Shown here: piece after piece, positions 1 to 6,930 of the stretch
Layout of the letters: the number at the start of each line of letters is the position of its first letter
Position numbering within the stretch: position 1 is the stretch's first letter
NCBI GenBank assembly: GCA_001797035.1
Contig: MGOE01000010.1
Location: forward strand, 22,672-35,802
DNA from: Chloroflexi bacterium RBG_16_72_14
GTDB taxonomy: Bacteria; Chloroflexota; Limnocylindria; Limnocylindrales; CSP1-4
Direction of reading: 5' to 3'
Length of the DNA stretch: 13,131 nt
The notes under the pieces: model-generated
Database searches by the model: none
What the model was told of the DNA's origin: nothing
Seen by the model: only the letters and a program-made list of their open reading frames with translations
Made by a program: the position numbers and the translations under genes

Positions 1-386
1 TGCTGACCCACGCCGGCCACCGCGGCCGCGGGTACGCGACCGCCGTGACCTCGGCAGTGACCCTGGAGCTCCTCCGGTACTGTGATGACGTCGTCCTCAA
101 CGTCCGGTCGGACAACCCGCCCGCCATCCAGGCGTACCGCAAGCTGGGCTACGTCGAGCACTGCCGGTTCGAGGAGCGCCTCGTGCGGCGGATCGGCTCG
201 CCGTGGTCCGACCTCACCGCACCTCTCCGCCGACTGTTCTCCCGGCCGGCGCCGGCGCCGGCCGCACCGGTCGGCTTCGACCAGGCCCACCCCATCCGCC
301 CGCGCGCCACCGAGCCCGAGACCACACTGCCAGCCAACCCGAACCGGCCGCCGTCTCCCGACGGTGGCGCCGAGGAGCCCCGATGA
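1..386 (+). CDS. GNAT family N-acetyltransferase, 3' part only
   Basis: The reading frame is already open at base 3 and runs off the left edge, so only the last 127 residues are present. It shows the acetyl-CoA binding core of the GNAT fold. Residues 7-12 in the window (RGRGYA) fit motif A, (R/Q)xxGx(G/A). Residues 38-50 (N..A...Y..LGY) fit the C-terminal motif B. These proteins transfer an acetyl group from acetyl-CoA to an amine; the substrate cannot be told from this fragment. After the fold comes a proline/alanine-rich tail of about 55 residues that looks disordered. A GTG at 45 is inside motif A and is not a credible start. The stop TGA (384-386) overlaps the ATG of ahcY, which implies translational coupling and a shared transcript. 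Confidence 0.82.
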   Translation, partial: LTHAGHRGRGYATAVTSAVTLELLRYCDDVVLNVRSDNPPAIQAYRKLGYVEHCRFEERLVRRIGSPWSDLTAPLRRLFSRPAPAPAAPVGFDQAHPIRPRATEPETTLPANPNRPPSPDGGAEEPR

Positions 387-1657
387 CCAACGTCCCGACC
401 ATCCCGTTCGACGTGACGGACCTCTCGCTCGCTGCGGAGGGCGTCCGCCGGATCGAGTGGGCCGAGCGAGAGATGCCCGTCCTGCGCCTGATCCGCGAGC
501 GGTTCGAGCGCGAGCGCCCCCTCGCGGGTGTCCGGATCGGGGCGTGCCTCCACGTCACCACCGAGACCGCGAACCTGATGCGGACCCTCCAGGGCGGGGG
601 GGCCGAGGTCCACCTCGCGGCATCCAACCCCCTGTCCACGCAGGACCCGACCGCTGCCGCGCTGGTGTCCGCGTACGGCATCTCCACGTACGCCCGCCGG
701 GGCGAGGACCGGGACACGTACTACGCCCACCTCCGCTCCGTCGCCGACACGCACCCCACGATCACGATGGACGACGGCTGCGACCTGGTCACACTGCTCC
801 ACAGCGAGCGCCGCGACCAGCTGGGCGAGGTCCTCGCCGGCACCGAGGAGACGACCACCGGCGTGATCCGCCTGCGGGCGATGGCCGCCGACGGGGCGCT
901 CGCGTTCCCGGTCGTGGCCGTCAACGAGGCGCTCACCAAGCACCTGTTCGACAACCGGTACGGGACCGGCCAGTCGACGATCGACGGGATCCTGCGGGCG
1001 ACGAACATCCTGATCGCGGGCCGCAACGTGGTCATCGCGGGGTACGGCTGGGTCGGACGCGGGATCGCGTCCCGGATGGACGGCCACGGTGCGCACGTCG
1101 CGGTGGTGGAGGTGGACCCGGTCCGCGCGCTCGAGGCGCTGATGGACGGCTACCAGGTGATGACCGTGGGCCAGGCCGCGCCCTGGGGCGACCTGTTCGT
1201 GACCGCGACCGGCAACATCAACGTCTTCCGCCGCGAGCACTTCGCCGCGATGCGCGACGGCTCGATCATGGCCAACTCGGGCCACTTCGATGCCGAGCTG
1301 GACCTGCCGGCGCTGCGCGAGATGGCCGAGGGGCACGTCCGCGAGGTGCGCGAGAACGTGCAGGAGTTCGACCTCGGCGGCAAGAAGCTCAACCTCATCG
1401 CCGAGGGCCGCCTCGTCAACCTGGGCGCGGCCGAGGGACACCCGGCGGCGGTCATGGACATGAGCTTCGCGAATCAGGCGCTGGCGGCCGAGTACGTCGT
1501 GCGCCACCACGGCGAGCTGGAGTCGCGGGTGTACGTCGTCCCCGAGGCGATCGACGCCGAGGTGGCACGGCTCAAGCTGGCCGCGATCGGGATCACCCTC
1601 GACGCGATGACGCCCGAGCAGCTCGAGTACGTCTCGTCCTGGCAGCACGGGACGTAG
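383..1657 (+). CDS. ahcY: S-adenosylhomocysteine hydrolase (adenosylhomocysteinase)
   Basis: Cytosolic NAD-dependent enzyme that reversibly splits S-adenosylhomocysteine into adenosine and homocysteine, relieving product inhibition of methyltransferases. It has 424 residues. Visible landmarks are LHVT (H57), STQD (85-88), DDG (130-132), EETTTG (E156), TKHLFDN (K186, D190, N191), the NAD-binding glycine loop GYGWVGRG (220-227) followed by acidic E243, and SGHFD (H301). These correspond to the known catalytic and NAD residues of the family. The glycine loop carries W where many bacterial and animal enzymes carry D. The chain ends in SSWQHGT and lacks the usual C-terminal YRY tail, a pattern I associate with the short archaeal/Thermotoga branch. 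The ATG at 383 has GAGGAG at 372-377 and overlaps the preceding stop as ATGA. Very secure family call; exact substrate preference (adenosyl versus inosyl) is not settled by sequence. Confidence 0.96.
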   Translation: MTNVPTIPFDVTDLSLAAEGVRRIEWAEREMPVLRLIRERFERERPLAGVRIGACLHVTTETANLMRTLQGGGAEVHLAASNPLSTQDPTAAALVSAYGISTYARRGEDRDTYYAHLRSVADTHPTITMDDGCDLVTLLHSERRDQLGEVLAGTEETTTGVIRLRAMAADGALAFPVVAVNEALTKHLFDNRYGTGQSTIDGILRATNILIAGRNVVIAGYGWVGRGIASRMDGHGAHVAVVEVDPVRALEALMDGYQVMTVGQAAPWGDLFVTATGNINVFRREHFAAMRDGSIMANSGHFDAELDLPALREMAEGHVREVRENVQEFDLGGKKLNLIAEGRLVNLGAAEGHPAAVMDMSFANQALAAEYVVRHHGELESRVYVVPEAIDAEVARLKLAAIGITLDAMTPEQLEYVSSWQHGT

Positions 1658-1661
1658 TCCG

Positions 1662-3656
1662 ATGACCGGAGAGCATCAGGCGGGGCCGGAGGCCGTCGAG
1701 GCGCCGTACGGGAGCTGGCGCTCGTCGATCGACATCGAGCTGGTGGCCGGCTCGGCGGTCTCGCTCGCGGAGCCGTGGCTGGACGGCGACGACGTCTACT
1801 GGCTGGAAGGACGGCCGACCGAGACCGGGCGGCGGACGCTGCTGCGGCACACGCCAGACGGTGTCACCCGAGAGCTGACGCCGGCGCCGTTCCACGTCGG
1901 CAACCGCGTCCACGAGTACGGCGGCGGGAGCTATGTCGTGCAAGGGGGCCGGGTGATCGCGTCCTCGTTCGCGGATGGGCGCCTGTGGGCCCTCGATGCC
2001 GAGGGCGCCCACGAACCGCGCGCGCTCACCCCGCCGGGCTCGTCGCGCTACGCGGACCTCCGCATGGATCCCGTCCGACCGCTCGTGTACGCGGTCCGCG
2101 AGGATCATGATCCGGCCGACGACCGGCCCACCACGGTGCGCAACGTCCTGGTCGCCGTTCCCCTCGACCCGGCGGAGCCCGGCGACCCAGGGCTGGTCAT
2201 CGTCTCGGGCCCGGACTTCGTCGCCGGGCCTCGCCCGTCGCCGGACGGCCGACGCCTGGCGTGGCTGGAGTGGGACCTGCCGGACATGCCCTGGGACTCG
2301 ACACGGCTGCGTGTCGCCGAGATCGGGGGGGACGGCACGCTGGGCGAGGCCGCCACCGTCGCCGGAGGGCCGGGCATCTCGATCTGCCAGCCCGAGTGGG
2401 GCCCTGGCGGCGTCCTCCACTTCGTCTCGGACGAGACCGGTTGGTGGAACCTGTACGCGTTCGATGGGCCGGGCGGCCTCGACGACCCCGCCCGGAACCT
2501 CGCCCCGATCGAGGCGGAGTTCGGCGACCCTGCCTGGGTGTTCGGACGGTCCTCGTACGGGTTCGCGCCCAACGGGGGCCTGCTCGCCGTCGCGCGGTCG
2601 GACGGGCGCGACGCGCTCCTGCGCCTCGATCCCGACGACGGCGTGACACCCGTGGAGACCCCGTTCACGGAGATCGAGGGGCTGCGCATCGAGCGTGCCG
2701 CGGCCGTGGCCATCGGCGCCGGACCCCACGACGGCGCGGTCGTCGCCCGGCTGGACCCGGGCACGGGCGAGCCCATGGGCATCCTCGCGCGCTCGCTCGG
2801 GGCGTCCCTCGACCCTGGGGTCCTGCCCCACGCCGAATCGATCACGTTCTCCACGGGCGACGGCGAGACGGCCCGGGCCCTGTACTTCCCGCCGACCAAC
2901 GACCGCTACCGCGGCCCCGCGGACGAACGCCCGCCGCTGCTCGTGCTGTCCCACGGTGGCCCGACGTCCGCGGCCTCGTCCGCGCTGTCGCTCGATCGTG
3001 CCTTCTTCACCTCGCGCGGCATCGCCGTGGTCGACGTGGACTATCGCGGCTCGTCCGGGTACGGCCGGCCGTACCGCGACGCGCTCAAAGGTGCCTGGGG
3101 GATCGCCGATGTCGAGGACTGCATCGCGGCAGCCCGATACCTGGTGGATCGGGGGTCGGTCGATCCCGACCGGCTCGCGATCCGGGGCGGCAGCGCCGGC
3201 GGCTACACGACGCTGGCGGCGCTGGCGTTCCGTCCCGAGGTGTTCGCGGCCGGGATCAGCCACTACGGCATCGCCGACCTCGAGATCATCCACCTCGACG
3301 GACACAAGTTCGAGTCGCGGTACGACGAGGGGCTGCTCGCGCCGTGGCCCGAGGGGCGGCAGGTGTTCCGCGACCGCTCGCCGATCCACGCCCTGGACCG
3401 GATCCGGGCGCCGATGCTGATCACCCAGGGGCTGGACGACAAGGTCGTGCCGCCATCTCAGGTGGACGCCATGGAGGCGGCCCTGCACGGCCGGGGCATC
3501 CCGCACGCGGTGCTCCAGTTCGCCGGCGAGGGCCACGGGTTCCGTCGGGCGGAGACCCGCCGCACGGTCTATCGCGCCGAGCTCTCGTTCCTGGGCCAGG
3601 TGTTCGGGTTCACGCCCGCCGACGACCTGGAGCCGCTCACGATCCAGGGGTTCTGA
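1662..3656 (+). CDS. S9 family peptidase (prolyl oligopeptidase / acylaminoacyl-peptidase type)
   Basis: Serine peptidase of 664 residues with the two-part layout of family S9. An N-terminal beta-propeller region (about 30-390) has Tolb/PD40-like repeats such as PRPSPDGRRLAWLEWD (190-205). A C-terminal alpha/beta-hydrolase domain (about 395-650) follows. In the latter I see the oxyanion segment HGGP (431-434), DYRGSSGYGR (460-469), the nucleophile motif GGSAGG (S511), the acid in GLDDKVVPP (D592 or D593) and the base in GEGHGF (H625). Such enzymes release dipeptides or acylated residues from short peptides. There is no signal peptide, so it is probably cytosolic. The start lies 4 bases after the ahcY stop with no strong ribosome site, suggesting translation continues from ahcY. 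The N-terminal PYGSWRS segment fits the family, which supports this start. It is not obviously connected to methyl metabolism. Confidence 0.93.
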   Translation: MTGEHQAGPEAVEAPYGSWRSSIDIELVAGSAVSLAEPWLDGDDVYWLEGRPTETGRRTLLRHTPDGVTRELTPAPFHVGNRVHEYGGGSYVVQGGRVIASSFADGRLWALDAEGAHEPRALTPPGSSRYADLRMDPVRPLVYAVREDHDPADDRPTTVRNVLVAVPLDPAEPGDPGLVIVSGPDFVAGPRPSPDGRRLAWLEWDLPDMPWDSTRLRVAEIGGDGTLGEAATVAGGPGISICQPEWGPGGVLHFVSDETGWWNLYAFDGPGGLDDPARNLAPIEAEFGDPAWVFGRSSYGFAPNGGLLAVARSDGRDALLRLDPDDGVTPVETPFTEIEGLRIERAAAVAIGAGPHDGAVVARLDPGTGEPMGILARSLGASLDPGVLPHAESITFSTGDGETARALYFPPTNDRYRGPADERPPLLVLSHGGPTSAASSALSLDRAFFTSRGIAVVDVDYRGSSGYGRPYRDALKGAWGIADVEDCIAAARYLVDRGSVDPDRLAIRGGSAGGYTTLAALAFRPEVFAAGISHYGIADLEIIHLDGHKFESRYDEGLLAPWPEGRQVFRDRSPIHALDRIRAPMLITQGLDDKVVPPSQVDAMEAALHGRGIPHAVLQFAGEGHGFRRAETRRTVYRAELSFLGQVFGFTPADDLEPLTIQGF

Positions 3657-3661
3657 TGCCT

Positions 3662-3679
3662 GGGGCCCGGCCGGGCCCC
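3662..3679. terminator. Perfect 18-base GC palindrome after the peptidase gene
   Basis: GGGGCCCGGCCGGGCCCC is its own reverse complement, and flanking T3661/A3680 extend it by one pair. It starts 5 bases after the peptidase stop codon. As RNA it would fold into a stem of 7-8 pairs with a tight loop. There is no T run, so a classical intrinsic terminator is not shown. It also covers the place where a -35 box for the metK -10 candidate would lie, so it could instead be an operator. Confidence 0.4.
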
Positions 3680-3694
3680 ATCGGACCGGGATGG

Positions 3695-3700
3695 TACGCT
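3695..3700 (+). promoter_or_regulatory. Candidate -10 box of a metK promoter
   Basis: TACGCT at 3695-3700 has four of six bases of the TATAAT consensus and sits 39 bases before the metK start. No TTGACA-like -35 is seen; the right distance falls inside the GC palindrome. If real, transcription would begin near 3707 and the short leader could fold into two mutually exclusive hairpins: 3705-3709 with 3716-3720, or 3710-3715 with 3719-3724. This is a weak call. Confidence 0.25.
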
Positions 3701-3738
3701 CCGCCGACGGGCCCGCGTCGGGCCGAGCCTGGAGCAGC

Positions 3739-4962
3739 ATGAGCATCGTCGACGCCGACCACTACCTGTTCACCTCCGAGTCGGTCACCGAAGGCCACCC
3801 GGACAAGATGTGCGACCAGATCTCGGACGCCATCCTGGACGCCATCATCCGCGACGACCCGGACGCGCGGGTCGCGTGCGAGACGGCGACCACGACCGGA
3901 CTCGTGCTCGTGCTCGGCGAGATCACCACCTCCACCTACATCGACTTCCAGGCCGTCGTCCGCGACACCGTGCGGGACATCGGCTACACCAAGGCCGACT
4001 ACGGGTTCGACTACCTGACCTGCGGCACGATCGTGAGCGTCAAGGAGCAGTCGACCGACATCGCGCAGGGCGTGGACGCGGCGCTCGAGACCCGCGCCGA
4101 CGCCGCCCCGGCCCACGAGCTGGGCGCGGGCGACCAGGGGATGATGTTCGGCTACGCCTGCCGCGAGACGCCGGAGCTGATGCCGCTGCCGATCGCGCTG
4201 GCCCACCGGATGGCCCGGCGCCTGGCCGAGGTCCGCAAGTCGGGGCAGCTCCACTACCTGCGCCCCGACGGCAAGACCCAGGTCACGGTGGAGTACGAGC
4301 GGGGCGTGCCGAAGCGCGTCCGCACGGTGGTGGTCTCGGCCCAGCACGACGCGGACGTCCGGGCGGAGCGGATCCGGTCGGACATCGCGGAGTACGTGAT
4401 CCTGCCCACGATCCCCGACGAGCTGCGCCCGGTGGACCCGGTGATGCACGTCAACCCGACCGGCCGGTTCGTCACCGGCGGCCCGATGGGCGACGCCGGC
4501 CTGACCGGCCGCAAGATCATCGTGGACTCGTACGGCGGGATGGCGCGCCACGGCGGCGGCGCGTTCTCGGGCAAGGACCCCACGAAGGTGGACCGCTCGG
4601 CCGCGTACGCCGCGCGCTGGGTGGCCAAGAACGTCGTCGCGGCGGGCCTCGCCGACCGGTTCGAGATCGAGGTCGCCTACGGGATCGGGATCGCGCGCCC
4701 GATCTCGCTGTCGATCGAGACGTTCGGCACGGGCAGGGTCCCGGACGACCGGATCCAGCAGCTGGTGGAGCGGCACTTCGACCTGCGGCCGGCGTCGATC
4801 ATCGACGCCCTCGACCTGCGCCGCCCGATCTACCAGCAGACCGCCGCCTACGGCCACTTCGGCCGCGAGGACCTCGACGTGCCCTGGGAGCGGACCGACA
4901 AGGCGCTGCTGCTGGCCGCCGAGGCCGGGCTGCCGGAGCCCGAGCTCGCCAGGGCGGGGTAG
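3739..4962 (+). CDS. metK: S-adenosylmethionine synthetase (methionine adenosyltransferase)
   Basis: Cytosolic enzyme that makes SAM from methionine and ATP, releasing phosphate and pyrophosphate. It supplies methyl groups and, through decarboxylated SAM, aminopropyl groups for polyamines. The 407-residue length is close to the usual bacterial size. Visible signatures are SESVTEGHPDK (13-23) at the N-terminus, the ATP-binding motif GAGDQGMMFGYA (129-140), DSYGG (263-267) and the phosphate-binding loop GGGAFSGKD (272-280). All three MetK subdomains appear intact. ATG 3739 is preceded by GGAG at 3731-3734. An in-frame ATG at 3691 would add a GC-rich non-conserved extension and overlap the -10 candidate, so I reject it. 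The gene is co-directional with ahcY but separated by 82 bases containing a palindrome and a possible promoter, so it may be transcribed independently. Confidence 0.98.
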   Translation: MSIVDADHYLFTSESVTEGHPDKMCDQISDAILDAIIRDDPDARVACETATTTGLVLVLGEITTSTYIDFQAVVRDTVRDIGYTKADYGFDYLTCGTIVSVKEQSTDIAQGVDAALETRADAAPAHELGAGDQGMMFGYACRETPELMPLPIALAHRMARRLAEVRKSGQLHYLRPDGKTQVTVEYERGVPKRVRTVVVSAQHDADVRAERIRSDIAEYVILPTIPDELRPVDPVMHVNPTGRFVTGGPMGDAGLTGRKIIVDSYGGMARHGGGAFSGKDPTKVDRSAAYAARWVAKNVVAAGLADRFEIEVAYGIGIARPISLSIETFGTGRVPDDRIQQLVERHFDLRPASIIDALDLRRPIYQQTAAYGHFGREDLDVPWERTDKALLLAAEAGLPEPELARAG

Positions 4963-4975
4963 CCGCGGGGCCTTG

Positions 4976-4997
4976 GGACGTCGACTCGCGACTGTCC
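4976..4997. terminator. Hairpin between convergent metK and potC
   Basis: GGACGTCG (4976-4983) pairs with CGAC-GTCC (4989-4992 and 4994-4997) across a 5-base loop, with one bulged T at 4993. It lies in the 57-base gap between two convergent genes, where a two-way terminator is expected. It lacks a T run on either strand, so efficiency is uncertain. Confidence 0.35.
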
Positions 4998-5019
4998 GGG
5001 CTTCAGCCGTCGCCCGCCG

Positions 5020-5955
5020 TCAGCGCTGCTGGGCGATCATCCCGGCCATCCCGCCCTCCTGGACGCCGCCCGTCCGGCGCGCGCCGCGGGCGAGGGCGAG
5101 CTGGCCCACGGCAAGCAGGGCGAGGGTCACGAACAGCATCATCGTCGCGACCGCGTTGGTCTCCGGCGTCACGCCCCGCTTCACCTGCCCGAAGATGAAG
5201 ATCGGCAGGGTGGATGAGCCGGGGCCCGACACGAACGACGTGATGACGTAGTCGTCGAAGCTGAACGTGAATGCGAGCAGGAACCCGGCCACGATCGCCG
5301 GCAGCAGCTGCGGGAACGTGATCTGCCGGAACGTCCGCCAGGGCGAGGCGTAGAGGTCGAACGAGGCCTCGACCAGCGTCCGGTCCATCCCCGAGAGCCG
5401 GGCCCGCACCAGGAGCAGCACGATGCTGATGTTGAACAGCATGTGCGCGGCCACGATCGTGGGGACGCCCAGCTGGAGCCGCAGCCCGGTGAGGTCGTTG
5501 ATGAACGAGAACCCGGACGCGAACAGGACCAGCGTCGACAGCGCGATCACGACCTCGGGCACGATGATCGAGACGTAGGTCAGCGCGTCGAACACGATCC
5601 TGACGGGCTTCGGGACGCGCTGCAGCCCCAGCGCCGCGGCCGTCCCGATCAGCGTCGCCAGGATCGCGTTGGGCAGCGCCACCGAGAAGCTGTTGCGCAG
5701 CGCGCTGAGCACGACCTCGTCCTTGAGCGCGATCGCGTACCAGTCGACGGTGAAGCCCGTCCAGATCGTGGCCAGGCGGTTGGCGTTGAAGCTGAACAGG
5801 ACGACGATCACGATCGGCAGGTACAGGAACGCGTACACGATCGTGGAGTGGCCGCGCAGCCAGACCTCCACGACGGTGTTCCAGTGGTCCACCTTCGCCT
5901 TCGTGCGGCCGCCCGCCCTGACCGGGCCGGCGACGGGGATCGCGGGGGCGCTCAC
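5020..5955 (-). CDS. potC: Spermidine/putrescine ABC transporter, permease PotC
   Basis: One of two inner-membrane permease subunits of the polyamine importer, 311 residues. Hydrophobic segments lie near 39-56, 88-110, 122-145, 165-184, 217-238 and 269-289, the six helices usual for this family. The ABC-docking EAA loop is at 196-220 (EASFDLYASPWRTF...FPQLLPA). The block FTFSFDDYVITSF (229-241) is typical of PotC. The glycine normally at the EAA position is replaced by Y202, whereas PotB keeps it (G199). The start is GTG at 5955-5953, last of a series of GTGAGC copies in a 14-base tandem repeat. No ribosome site precedes it, so translation is probably coupled to potB. A later in-frame GTG at residue 22 is a possible alternative start. 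The N-terminal 20 residues and the tail after 290 look non-conserved. Confidence 0.93.
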   Translation of the reverse strand: MSAPAIPVAGPVRAGGRTKAKVDHWNTVVEVWLRGHSTIVYAFLYLPIVIVVLFSFNANRLATIWTGFTVDWYAIALKDEVVLSALRNSFSVALPNAILATLIGTAAALGLQRVPKPVRIVFDALTYVSIIVPEVVIALSTLVLFASGFSFINDLTGLRLQLGVPTIVAAHMLFNISIVLLLVRARLSGMDRTLVEASFDLYASPWRTFRQITFPQLLPAIVAGFLLAFTFSFDDYVITSFVSGPGSSTLPIFIFGQVKRGVTPETNAVATMMLFVTLALLAVGQLALARGARRTGGVQEGGMAGMIAQQR

Positions 5956-5989
5956 GGGACGCGGCTCACAGGACGCGGCTCACAGGACG
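5951..5989. repeat. 14-base tandem repeat at the potB/potC junction
   Basis: Two full units, CTCACGGGACGCGG (5951-5964) and CTCACAGGACGCGG (5965-5978), differ at one base. They are followed by a partial unit (5979-5989) and then another CTCACG. On the minus strand each unit begins GTGAGC. The repeat spans the potB stop codon and the potC start. A 14-base period changes the frame at every unit, so each GTG opens a five-codon frame whose TGA overlaps the next GTG, ending on potC. The pattern looks like replication slippage at an original GTGA overlap. Confidence 0.85.
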
Positions 5990-6876
5990 CTCACGTCGCG
6001 GCCGTGGCGGCCGCGGTTCACGAACCAGACGTAGATGGTGATCGTCACCAGCATCACCAGGATCAGCCCGACGGCCATGGCGGACCCGAACGGCCAGTTG
6101 CGAGTCTGGATGAATGCGTCCACGAGCGCGTTGCCCATCAGGAATGTGCGCCCGTAGCCCAGGATCGAGGGGATGACGTACTCGCCCATCATCGGGATGA
6201 ACACGAGGATGCTGCCGGTGATGAGGCCGGGCAGGGCGATCGGGAGGGTGACCTGGCGGAACGTCGCCCAGCGTGCGGCGCCGAGGTCCTTCGAGGCCTC
6301 GACGAGCGTCCGGTCCATGCGCTCGAGGGTCACGTACAGCGGGAACACCATCAGCGGCAGGTAGCCGTACACCAGCCCGAGCAGCACGGCGGCGGGCGTG
6401 CCCAGGATCCGGAAGTCCGGATCGCCGACCAGCTCCCCGATGAACCCGCCGAGGTTCTCCCGGCCCAGGACGATGAGCCACGCATAGGTGCGGATGAGGA
6501 AGCTCGTCCAGAACGGGATGACCAGCAGCAGGATGAACAGGCCCTTCCGCTGCCCGGCCCGCGTGGCGATGAAGTACGCGAGCGGCAGGCCCACCAGCAG
6601 GCAGCCGATGGTGCCGGCGATGGCCATCCACAGGGACGTGAAGAAGGGCTCGATGCGCTGCGGCTGGAGCAGCCGCTCGTAGTTGTTGAGGACGAGGCCG
6701 GGCTCGTAGCCGCCGTTCGTTGCCCGGGTGCCGAAGCTGAACACGACGACGATGAGCAGCGGCGCCACCAGCAGGGCGAGGTACCACAGGCCCGCCGGGA
6801 AGACGAGCGCGGTCGTCAGGAGGGCGGACATCCCCCGCCGCCCTCCTGCCCGTTCCGCGGGTGCAGTCGCCGCCAT
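5980..6876 (-). CDS. potB: Spermidine/putrescine ABC transporter, permease PotB
   Basis: First permease subunit of the polyamine importer, 298 residues, inner membrane. Hydrophobic segments are near 19-48, 80-104, 112-137, 160-181, 212-235 and 265-286. The EAA loop that docks on PotA is at 193-217 (EASKDLGAARWATF...LPIALPG), with the conserved glycine present (G199). The FIPMMGEYVIPSILG block (226-240) is characteristic of PotB. ATG 6876 is 39 bases after the potD stop and has only a weak AGAG-like ribosome site. ATG 6831 (residue 16) is preceded by AGGAGG ten bases upstream and is a serious alternative, since the first helix begins just after it. The 3' end enters the 14-base tandem repeat: its last residues are VSVL and its TGA overlaps a GTG of the repeat. 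Confidence 0.93.
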   Translation of the reverse strand: MAATAPAERAGGRRGMSALLTTALVFPAGLWYLALLVAPLLIVVVFSFGTRATNGGYEPGLVLNNYERLLQPQRIEPFFTSLWMAIAGTIGCLLVGLPLAYFIATRAGQRKGLFILLLVIPFWTSFLIRTYAWLIVLGRENLGGFIGELVGDPDFRILGTPAAVLLGLVYGYLPLMVFPLYVTLERMDRTLVEASKDLGAARWATFRQVTLPIALPGLITGSILVFIPMMGEYVIPSILGYGRTFLMGNALVDAFIQTRNWPFGSAMAVGLILVMLVTITIYVWFVNRGRHGRDVSVL

Positions 6877-6901
6877 CGGCGCCGCTCTATCTCTGTCGTC
6901 C

Positions 6902-6930
6902 GCGATCGCCGGTCGTCAGCCGCCGATCGC
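6902..6930. promoter_or_regulatory. Hairpin straddling the potD stop codon
   Basis: GCGATCGCCGG (6902-6912) pairs with CCGCCGATCGC (6920-6930), with one C-C mismatch and a 7-base loop (6913-6919) that contains the potD stop codon. In ABC importer operons a hairpin just after the binding-protein gene often protects its mRNA from 3' decay or partly ends transcription, giving more binding protein than permease. Position and stem fit that role; function is inferred. Confidence 0.45.

Noticed and set aside
3657..3738. SAM riboswitch upstream of metK
   Set aside because: The gap is only 82 bases, the likely leader under 40, and none of the multi-helix cores of SAM riboswitch classes can be laid on it.
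1593..3746. Long minus-strand open frame opposite the S9 peptidase
   Set aside because: Low-complexity Arg/Ala/Gly translation with no motif, exactly mirroring a gene with intact catalytic residues on the plus strand.
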